A stretch of 64,000 bases of DNA from the NCBI GenBank assembly GCA_965215215.1, contig OZ244043.1, positions 2,108,001 through 2,172,000 of the forward strand. Direction: 5' to 3'. Shown here piece by piece: positions 41,320 to 48,124 of this stretch (position 1 is its first letter; the number at the start of each line of letters is the position of its first letter). Source of the DNA: CALDTK01 sp965215215 (GTDB lineage Bacteria; Bacteroidota; Bacteroidia; Chitinophagales; Saprospiraceae). Position numbers and translations under genes: made by a program. The notes beneath the pieces are model-generated. The model was not told where the DNA came from and did not search any database. It saw only the letters and a program-made list of their open reading frames with translations.

Positions 41320-41556
41320 GGGTTTGTGTTTTTTGTGGACCCGCCCGGGGGCACTCGCCTAGCGCTCCCCCGCTTGCGCGCGGCAGGGACGAGGGTACGG
41401 CGTCGGATCTACGGCCCGGGCAATCGCGAATCGATCGTTACGGCGTTCGGGAGTGCAGCGCACCCCGACCCTCTAGGCAACCCCGGGTTTACCCGGGTGC
41501 CCTTTATCCGAGCGATCGTGTCCGGCAGTAAGCCTCGCTCCCAACGGTGGCTGACG

Positions 41557-42048
41557 CTACCGCCGCCGCAGGACCCGAAATTCGAAGTCGAACGGGTTCT
41601 TCGCATCCGCCGAGTGGGCTTCACTGCTCTCGAGCGACCAGGTCTGCGGGTCTACCTCCGGGAAGTAGACGTCCCCCGCAACATCCGCGTTCACCTGCGT
41701 GAGGTAGAGCAGCTCCGTCTCCTCCCAAAAGAGCGAGTAGATCTCGGCCCCCCCTATGACAAATGAGGTGTCGGCACCGGTTGCCCGCGCCTCGGCGAGC
41801 GCCTCGGATTTCGAGCGTGCTGCCACGATGCCCGTCGCTATGAAGTGGGGATCGCGGGAGAGGACGATGTTGGTGCGTTTGGGCAGCGGACGACCAATGC
41901 TCCGAAAGCACTTGCGGCCCATAATAACGGGGTGACCGAGGGTGGTACGCTTGAAGTACCGGAGGTCCGACGGGAGGTACCAAGGGATTTGGTTGTCGGC
42001 ACCGATCACACGATCCGGTGTCATGGCTACGATCGCGGCGAGGGTCAT
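41557..42048 (-). CDS. folA: Dihydrofolate reductase
   Basis: The 163-residue protein reduces dihydrofolate to tetrahydrofolate with NADPH. Motifs: AIVAMTPDRVIGADNQIPWYLPSDL with the active-site Asp, GHPVIMGRKCFRSIGRPLPKRTNIVLSRD for NADPH binding, and FVIGGAEIYSLF. Length is standard. The ATG is preceded 4 bases upstream by TACCTTGC (minus strand, 42053-42060), suggesting a leaderless mRNA. ssb lies upstream on the same strand, 87 bases away. Confidence 0.95.
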   Translation of the reverse strand: MTLAAIVAMTPDRVIGADNQIPWYLPSDLRYFKRTTLGHPVIMGRKCFRSIGRPLPKRTNIVLSRDPHFIATGIVAARSKSEALAEARATGADTSFVIGGAEIYSLFWEETELLYLTQVNADVAGDVYFPEVDPQTWSLESSEAHSADAKNPFDFEFRVLRRR

Positions 42049-42135
42049 GGGGGCAAGGTAGGATCGGCGCGCCGGGCCAACCGTTTCGGCCCGGCGGGGA
42101 GGTGTGGATTTCGATTCGATTCTACTGCGGGGTGT

Positions 42136-42561
42136 TTAGTGGCTGACTTCTGCCTCCGTACCCACCGTCGCGCGGTCGAGCGCGGCGGTTTCGGAAGCGT
42201 CGCTAAGGAGGGAGGAGTCGGCCGGGACGTAGCGCTCCAGTACTTCGAAGCTCGACAGCGTGATCTCGACGGCGCGCCGGGTGCCGCCGTCGTTGGCCTC
42301 GTAGTCGCGGATCCCGAGTCGCCCCTGGATGAGGACGCGGGTGCCGCGTTGGAGCCGGTCCATCATGCGATCGGCCTGTAGGTCCCAACCTTTGAGGCGG
42401 ACCCACTGCGTGTCTTCGGTGACGTTGCCGCGCTCGTCCTTGCGGCGGGTGTTGAGGGCCAGGCTGGCGGTGGCGAGGGTTTTGCCCGAGCGCAATTCGC
42501 GGAGCTCCGGAGCGGACCCGAGGTTGCCGATGAGTTGGACGGTGTTGTTGATGTAAGACAT
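42136..42561 (-). CDS. ssb: Single-stranded DNA-binding protein
   Basis: The 141-residue protein has the SSB OB-fold order: INNTVQLIGNLGSAPELRELRSGKTLATASLALN, DTQWVRLKGWDLQADRM, RGTRVLIQGRLGIRDYEAN. The C-terminal tail is short (GTEAEVSH) and lacks the classic DDDIPF tip, so this may be a secondary or phage-type SSB rather than the main replicative one. The start is ATG 42561. A perfect 16-bp palindrome lies about 130 bases upstream. Confidence 0.85.
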   Translation of the reverse strand: MSYINNTVQLIGNLGSAPELRELRSGKTLATASLALNTRRKDERGNVTEDTQWVRLKGWDLQADRMMDRLQRGTRVLIQGRLGIRDYEANDGGTRRAVEITLSSFEVLERYVPADSSLLSDASETAALDRATVGTEAEVSH

Positions 42562-42687
42562 AAGAAGAAAGAAGGTGGGAGCGGGTGGGCGGTCGTGTGT
42601 GACCGTGAGCGCCCCCGGTGAAAGGGTTGTGTTGTTGACGGTGGCAAACATCATCGCGCCGATATCCTTCAGTCTTAAGTTAAGCGT

Positions 42688-42703
42688 TTACTTACGTAAG
42701 TAA
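42688..42703. promoter_or_regulatory. 16-bp perfect palindrome between ssb and nadB
   Basis: TTACTTACGTAAGTAA is embedded in GCGTTTAC...GTAAGTAAGTGC. A shortened version (GCGTTTACGTAAGTAAC on the minus strand, about 39464-39480) lies upstream of lpxK. It is a candidate operator in the ssb/nadB divergent region (42562-42868), which otherwise holds no gene. Confidence 0.45.
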
Positions 42704-42855
42704 GTGCTTATAAGCGTTGGCAAACGGAATTTGCATCTCCCCTAGATGGCTTACTCGATTGACGGTTAGCTAACTACGATCCGATTTAGCGAAAGCGGCT
42801 TCGTACGGCTCGTAAACCGGACGCTGCGTGGAGCCCGGGTTGCGTGGGCCGCACC

Positions 42856-42863
42856 TACCTTTC
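42856..42863 (+). promoter_or_regulatory. -7 box of nadB
   Basis: TACCTTTC matches the Bacteroidota -7 consensus TAnnTTTG at 7 of 8 positions and lies 5 bases before the ATG, so the transcript would have almost no leader. Confidence 0.5.
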
Positions 42864-42868
42864 GCCCC

Positions 42869-44476
42869 ATGCACTCCTGTGATATTCTGATTATCGGGTC
42901 CGGTATCGCCGGGCTTTCGACCGCCATCCAGCTCGCCGAACGGCGTCCGGATCTGACCATCACCGTGCTCACGAAGGTGAACGAGGGCGAGTCGAACACG
43001 CGCTACGCCCAGGGCGGGGTAGCGGCGGTGTGGGATGTGGAGGTCGATAACTTCGAGAAGCACATCGCCGATACGCTCGATGCGGGGGATGGGCTCTGCG
43101 ACCTCGACATCGTGCGCATCGTGGTGGAGGAAGGCCCGCGACGCGTGCAGGAGGTCATCGACTGGGGGGCACGTTTCGACCGGGAGCGCGACGACGCCCG
43201 GGAGTACAACTTGGGTCGGGAAGGCGGTCACTCCGAAAACAGGATCCTGCACTACAAAGACTTAACCGGTTGGGAGATCCAGCGCACGATCTCCGCGCGC
43301 GCCGACGCCTCCCCGAACATCAACGTGCTGGAGCACTACTTCTGCGTGGACCTGATCACGCAGCACCACCTCGGACACGTGGTCACGAAGGCGACGCCGA
43401 ACATCACGTGTTTCGGGGCCTACGCGCTCAACAAGCTCACCGGCCAGATCGAGCTGCTGCGTGCCCGCACCACGGTGGTCGCGACCGGGGGTGCCGGACA
43501 GGTGTACCGCGCCACGACCAACCCGGTGATCGCGACCGGCGACGGGATCGCGATGGCCTACCGGGCCAAGGCGCACGTGTCGAACATGGAGTTCGTGCAG
43601 TTTCACCCGACCTCGCTGTACAATCCGGCGGGGGATAACCCGGCCTTTTTGGTGAGCGAGGCGGTGCGCGGCGAGGGCGGCATCCTCAAAACCGAGCGGG
43701 GGGAGGAGTTTATGGACAAGTACGACGCGCGGGGGAGCTTGGCCCCGCGCGACATCGTGGCCCGCGCCATCGACAAGGAGATGAAGGAGCGCGGTGCCGA
43801 GTGCATGTGGCTCGACTGTCGGCACATCGACGCGACGCACTTTCGGACGCATTTCCCGACGATCCTCGACAAGTGCCTGAGCATCGGGATCGACCCGGCG
43901 AAGCAGATGATCCCGGTCACGCCGGCCTGCCACTACATGTGCGGCGGGATCGCCGTAGATGCTTTCGGGCACTCCAACATTCGACGCCTCTACGCCTGCG
44001 GGGAGTGCACGGCGACGGGCCTGCACGGCGCGAATCGCCTCGCCTCCAACTCCCTGCTCGAAGCGATGGTTTTCGCCAAGCGCATCGCCGAGGACATCTT
44101 GCTCAACGTCGACCGTATCGAGTTGCGCGAAGAGCTCCCCGCCTGGGATGCGGAGGGGACGGTAGCCCCCCCCGAGCTCGTACTCATCACCCAGACCCTC
44201 AAGGAGCTCAAGGAGATCATGAGCGCTTACGTGGGCATCGTCCGCACCGACGTGCGCGAGGCACGCGCGGAGCGGCGGATCATGCTCCTCTACCAAGAAA
44301 CGGAGCGGTTGTACGCGAACACCGTGATCAGTCCGCAACTCTGCGAACTGCGCAACCTCATTACCATCGGGCACCTGGTGACGCGCATGGCGGCGATGCG
44401 CCACGAGAGCCGCGGCCTGCACTTCAATACCGACTACCCGGGGAAACTGGAGTTCGTGGAGGCGAACGTGATTTGA
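42869..44476 (+). CDS. nadB: L-aspartate oxidase
   Basis: The 535-residue flavoprotein oxidises L-aspartate to iminoaspartate, the first step of NAD synthesis from aspartate. The FAD-binding loop is IIGSGIAGLSTA (8-19). Other landmarks are NTRYAQGGVAAV, LGREGGHSENRILH, GGAGQVYRATTNP, VQFHPTSLY, the active-site ACHYMCGGI segment and GLHGANRLASNSLLEA. Length matches the family. nadA and nadC are not in the window. The acylphosphatase gene follows 32 bases later on the same strand. Confidence 0.95.
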   Translation: MHSCDILIIGSGIAGLSTAIQLAERRPDLTITVLTKVNEGESNTRYAQGGVAAVWDVEVDNFEKHIADTLDAGDGLCDLDIVRIVVEEGPRRVQEVIDWGARFDRERDDAREYNLGREGGHSENRILHYKDLTGWEIQRTISARADASPNINVLEHYFCVDLITQHHLGHVVTKATPNITCFGAYALNKLTGQIELLRARTTVVATGGAGQVYRATTNPVIATGDGIAMAYRAKAHVSNMEFVQFHPTSLYNPAGDNPAFLVSEAVRGEGGILKTERGEEFMDKYDARGSLAPRDIVARAIDKEMKERGAECMWLDCRHIDATHFRTHFPTILDKCLSIGIDPAKQMIPVTPACHYMCGGIAVDAFGHSNIRRLYACGECTATGLHGANRLASNSLLEAMVFAKRIAEDILLNVDRIELREELPAWDAEGTVAPPELVLITQTLKELKEIMSAYVGIVRTDVREARAERRIMLLYQETERLYANTVISPQLCELRNLITIGHLVTRMAAMRHESRGLHFNTDYPGKLEFVEANVI

Positions 44477-44508
44477 TCCGTAGTTCGATCGCGACTCAAA
44501 CCAAAGCT

Positions 44509-44787
44509 ATGGAAACGCGAATTCGCGCTCGACTGTACGGCGTAGTGCAAGGGGTCTTCTTTCGGGCGGGCACACGTCAGGAGGCATCGAAGCTCGACCT
44601 GACCGGTTGGGTCTCGAACCGGGAGGATGGGAGCGTGGAGCTCGAGGCGCAGGGGCCGAGCCGCGAGGTAGATCGGTTGCTGAGCTGGTGTCGGCAAGGT
44701 CCGCCGGACGCGGAGGTCGACCGGGTGGAGAGCGAGGTGATCGCCCTGGTGCCGAACGATCAGATCTTCGAGATTCGCCGAAGCTAA
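44509..44787 (+). CDS. acyP: Acylphosphatase
   Basis: The 92-residue protein has the full acylphosphatase signature: RLYGVVQGVFFRAGTRQEA, where Arg of FFR is the phosphate-binding residue, and GWVSNREDGSVELEAQG, where the Asn is catalytic. It hydrolyses acyl phosphates such as carbamoyl phosphate. The ATG at 44509 (METRIRAR) is chosen over earlier in-frame codons. It follows nadB and its stop overlaps the stop of the convergent outer-membrane-like gene by 4 bases. Confidence 0.93.
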   Translation: METRIRARLYGVVQGVFFRAGTRQEASKLDLTGWVSNREDGSVELEAQGPSREVDRLLSWCRQGPPDAEVDRVESEVIALVPNDQIFEIRRS

Positions 44788-45398
44788 TTGCGCGGTGAAG
44801 GCGGGAGCTCCTGTTGCGGGAAAGCATCGAAGTAAACGCCGGCCGAGATCCGGATCCAGGCCCTGCTGTTCTGGAGGTAGGTAAGTCGATCCCGAACCTC
44901 CGTGTTGTTTAACCCCAACGCGATCCCGCCGGCTACATCCAGGGACACGTTGGGGAGGATCAGTCCCGTAAGCCCCCCGCTCGGGCCGATGTAGAAGGCG
45001 GAGTGATGGGGGTTATCGTTGTCTGAGAAGCACCACACGAGTGCGCACGTCGTTGCCTCTAAGACCTCCCGGCGCACGTGAATAGCCGAAACGCCAACCC
45101 TCGCGATGAGCCGCCCGCCCGAACTCCGGTACGTGTACGCCGTCTCGAGCTCGAATTGATTGCCGCGATCGACTACATTCTCCCACACCAGACCATACGG
45201 CAGAAATCGCTCTTTCTTTAGCCGACGCTGGTAATAGAATCTAAAACCGAGCGACGGATTGGGAGCGTAGCTCAAAGAGGCTCCGACCTTACTGAGGAGT
45301 GGTGCAACGAGGTCGATCTCGAGGGAAGCACTCTGGGCCGTTGCCCTCGTAAATAGCGCGAGAAAGATCGGGTACAACCACCAGCATTTGCCGCTCAT
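44784..45398 (-). CDS. Small outer-membrane beta-barrel-like protein
   Basis: The 204-residue protein starts at ATG 45398 with a signal peptide (CWWLYPIFLALFTRATAQ). The mature part alternates polar and hydrophobic residues with frequent aromatic turns (YAPNPSLGFRFYYQRRLKKERFLPYGLVWENV, RAWIRISAGVYFDAF), the look of an 8- to 10-strand barrel. The family is not recognised. It shares general organisation with the protein at 47441 but no clear sequence identity. Confidence 0.6.
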   Translation of the reverse strand: MSGKCWWLYPIFLALFTRATAQSASLEIDLVAPLLSKVGASLSYAPNPSLGFRFYYQRRLKKERFLPYGLVWENVVDRGNQFELETAYTYRSSGGRLIARVGVSAIHVRREVLEATTCALVWCFSDNDNPHHSAFYIGPSGGLTGLILPNVSLDVAGGIALGLNNTEVRDRLTYLQNSRAWIRISAGVYFDAFPQQELPPSPRN

Positions 45399-45520
45399 AG
45401 CGCAAATGTGGAGGCGCGAGTACCCGCCCGTCAAATCGGTTCTTGCAACTAATACGCGGATGTCCACCGCTTTCGGTCGCTTTTCGCAAACCTTGCCGCC
45501 CGCCCCATTCGCCCGCCAAC

Positions 45521-45796
45521 ATGCACTACCTCGGAATCCTCGCCGCCTGCCTCACCACGGGCTCTTTCATCCCCCAAGCCATCAAAACCGTGCGTACCCG
45601 AGACACCTCCGGCATCTCCCTCACCATGTACCTCATCCTCGAGGTCGGTACCATCTGCTGGTCGGTCTACGGGTACGCGCTCGACCTGCCCCCGGTACTC
45701 GTAGCGAACGTGATCACCGGTCTACTCGCCGCCGTCATCATCGTACTCAAGTTGCGGGAGCGCCCGGGCGTTGAGTCATCGCCGGATACAGAGTAA
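45521..45796 (+). CDS. SemiSWEET-type sugar transporter
   Basis: The 91-residue protein has three membrane helices and the SWEET/PQ-loop motif: GILAACLTTGSFIPQAIKTVRTRDTSGISLTMYLI, with the Pro-Gln pair, followed by CWSVYGYAL and an NVITGLLAAVIIVLKL helix. SemiSWEETs dimerise to carry sugars down a gradient through the inner membrane. ATG 45521 is the correct start. Confidence 0.9.
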   Translation: MHYLGILAACLTTGSFIPQAIKTVRTRDTSGISLTMYLILEVGTICWSVYGYALDLPPVLVANVITGLLAAVIIVLKLRERPGVESSPDTE

Positions 45797-45874
45797 CTCC
45801 TTGCGCTCGGCACGTCTATACCCCCCGCGTTACCCGCCTCCCCGAGCTGAACGAAGCCGAGAATCTTCCGCGAG

Positions 45875-47407
45875 ATGTCTACGCGCCATCTTTGCCCCGT
45901 GCCGCGCCCGCTCGCCCTCTTTCTCGGACCCGTGGCGGTGCTCGCGCTGGCCTACGGGAGCCTCTGGCACGCCCTCGGCGCGGAACCCATTTACCAATTC
46001 GACGAGTCGCTCTACGCCAACAACGCGCTCGACCTCTACTTCGACGGCGGGACCAATCCCCTCGTGGTGAGGCGCCACGGCGACGTAGATGCCTACAACG
46101 TGAAGCCCCCGCTCGTCATCTGGTTACAGGCGGCGAGCTTCCGGGCGTTCGGACTGTCCGAATTTGCCGTCCGCCTCCCTTCGGCACTGGCGGGCACGCT
46201 CACCGCGCTCGCCGTCTACGTGTTCGCGGCCCGGACGCTTCGTTCTCCGGCGACCGGGCTCATCGCCGCGGGCGTGCTGTTGAGCTCGGCCGGTTACATC
46301 GACGACAACGTGGCGCGGGCGGGCGACCTCGACGCCGTGCTCACCGCTTTCACCACGGCCTACGTGCTCGTGTTCCTCCGCGTCACCCTGCGGCCCCCGG
46401 GCCGAACCTGGCCCTGGGCGCTCGCGCTCGGAACTCTGATTCTAGGAGGATACCTCAGCAAAAGCGTAGCCGCTTTCTTTTTCCTGCCCGGGATCCTACT
46501 CGTCGCCGCCCTGCCCGCCAACCGCTGGATTTGGCGAAAACCCTCCTTCTACCTCGTAGCCGCAGCCACTTTATCCGCCTGTATCGGGTTCGCCCTCCTT
46601 CGCGAATCCCTCGCCCCCGGGTACCTCGACGCCGTCTACCAATCGGAAATCCGACGCGTCGGCGCGGCGGTCATGACTTGGCAGGTGCAGCCCTGGGACT
46701 TCTACTACGATCAGCTGCGCGACTGGCAGTTTCGGCCCTACCTCTACCCCGCGCTCTTCGCCCCGGCCCTCTGGTTGCTCACCGGCGTTGCCGGAAGGTC
46801 GCCGGCGAACGCTCCCGATCCGCGGAAGCGTCGGGCGCTCGGCCTGCTCATCGTACTAACGGCTAGCTACTTGCTACTCGTCTCGATACCGCCGGTCAAG
46901 TTGGAGTGGTACACCGCGCCGCTGTTCCCCCCGCTCGCCCTCCTCGTGGCGCTTTCGCTAAAACTCGTCGTGGAACTCCTGCCGTGGCGGCAAACCCTGA
47001 AGCCCGGTTTACCGGAAGCGCTGCCCTTGCTGCTGGCGCTCCCCCTCGTCGGCCCTCCGTACGCGGCGACGGTAAAGCGCGTGGCGCACGTCCGAACCCC
47101 GCTCCACCCCCACGATGTGGAGGGTTACGCCCTGCGGGAGGCCCTCCGACAGCTTCCCGAAGTTCGGAAGGTTCAAATTTTTAAACGAAGTTCCGAGCTG
47201 GTGCACTTCGACCAACTGCGGTTTTACACCCGCTCGGCGCTCGCCGACGGTCGGCTCGACGCGGCGGACTACGTCACGGAGCCCCACTTTGCCGTCGGAG
47301 ATATTGTGCTCGTGTACGCGTACGAAGATCGAATGGCGCTGGCCGAGCTCTACGCCACGGAAGCGCTATTCGTTCTCGAGGGGGTGTACCTGCTGCGGAT
47401 CCGCTAG
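45875..47407 (+). CDS. GT39/ArnT-type membrane glycosyltransferase
   Basis: The 510-residue protein has about 11-12 membrane helices. The catalytic first loop reads YQFDESLYANNALDLY (Asp43-Glu44), followed by NVKPPLVIWLQAASFRAFG and FAVRLPSALAG, the standard pattern of PMT/ArnT-like enzymes. These use polyprenyl-phosphate sugars to glycosylate lipid A, proteins or other envelope targets. A soluble C-terminal part (about 400-510) follows. No polyprenyl-phosphate-sugar synthase is adjacent, so the donor is unknown. Confidence 0.85.
   Translation: MSTRHLCPVPRPLALFLGPVAVLALAYGSLWHALGAEPIYQFDESLYANNALDLYFDGGTNPLVVRRHGDVDAYNVKPPLVIWLQAASFRAFGLSEFAVRLPSALAGTLTALAVYVFAARTLRSPATGLIAAGVLLSSAGYIDDNVARAGDLDAVLTAFTTAYVLVFLRVTLRPPGRTWPWALALGTLILGGYLSKSVAAFFFLPGILLVAALPANRWIWRKPSFYLVAAATLSACIGFALLRESLAPGYLDAVYQSEIRRVGAAVMTWQVQPWDFYYDQLRDWQFRPYLYPALFAPALWLLTGVAGRSPANAPDPRKRRALGLLIVLTASYLLLVSIPPVKLEWYTAPLFPPLALLVALSLKLVVELLPWRQTLKPGLPEALPLLLALPLVGPPYAATVKRVAHVRTPLHPHDVEGYALREALRQLPEVRKVQIFKRSSELVHFDQLRFYTRSALADGRLDAADYVTEPHFAVGDIVLVYAYEDRMALAELYATEALFVLEGVYLLRIR
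46951..46964 (-). repeat. Mini-hairpin element, GC/GC stem, loop GAAA
   Basis: The reverse complement reads GTTTTAGCGAAAGC. It is antisense in the glycosyltransferase gene (encodes LSLKL). Confidence 0.7.
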
Positions 47408-47440
47408 CGCGGAGCGCGCTTCGCGGCTCGCCTTACCGTT

Positions 47441-48022
47441 CTAATCCCTCCGAAACAACACCCAACCCAGGGAAACCCGCCCGTGCGGCCGCCGCCGCGG
47501 CAGGTCCGCCGCCTCGGTCGCGCTTACCCGGGTTGCGTACCCCACGAACCCGTCGAGGTAAAGGCGGGATCTGAGGTGGAAAGTCGCCCCCACGATACCC
47601 CCTACGAACTGACCGCGATCCCGCTGGAACGCGGACGTATCGCAGAGTCCGAGCAGGCACACCGCGGTGGTACCGTTGCGCCAGAGGCGGTAGGTAGCCA
47701 ACCCCACGTAGGGTACGAAGCGAGCGTCCGGGCGCTCGGGCTGGAGCACGCGGTAGGCGGCGTTAACCTCCCAGGACCAGCCGTCGTCGTCGCGACTCGT
47801 CCCCGCGATCGGATTGTAGTCGACGACCTGGCGGGTAGATCGAAAGCGCCGGTGCCCGTAGGCGCGCAGCAGCAGCCGGGGCTCGGGGGAGTACGCGACG
47901 CCGAGCCCGGCGGTCGCGTTGATGGCGCCGGTGGCGTCCAGCTCGGCGCTCAGGGTGGATTGGGCGCGGGGAGGCGTGAGGGCGAGCAGGCAAAAGAACA
48001 GGATCACGAGTGCCTTCTCCAT
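47441..48022 (-). CDS. Small outer-membrane beta-barrel-like protein
   Basis: The 193-residue protein starts at ATG 48022 with a signal peptide (ALVILFFCLLALTPPRAQ). The mature part consists of alternating strands with aromatic edges (LLLRAYGHRRFRSTRQVVDYN, SWEVNAAYRVLQ, GGIVGATFHLRSRLYLDGFVGYATRV) and ends in GRVSLGWVLFRRD. It is most likely an outer-membrane barrel. The family is not recognised. Confidence 0.6.
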   Translation of the reverse strand: MEKALVILFFCLLALTPPRAQSTLSAELDATGAINATAGLGVAYSPEPRLLLRAYGHRRFRSTRQVVDYNPIAGTSRDDDGWSWEVNAAYRVLQPERPDARFVPYVGLATYRLWRNGTTAVCLLGLCDTSAFQRDRGQFVGGIVGATFHLRSRLYLDGFVGYATRVSATEAADLPRRRPHGRVSLGWVLFRRD

Positions 48023-48124
48023 CGCTCGCAGAGATAAGCCCTCCACGCCAAACGCGTTCGAAGCCCCCCCGAAGTTGACGGTTAGGCGGCGCTCCCGGTT
48101 TAGTAGGCGGCGCTCCCGGTCTAG

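Noticed and set aside
41481..41498. CCCGGG-TTTA-CCCGGG hairpin between folA and the DUF2851 gene as a terminator
   Set aside because: No U-tract follows on either strand; the stem may be chance in GC-rich DNA.
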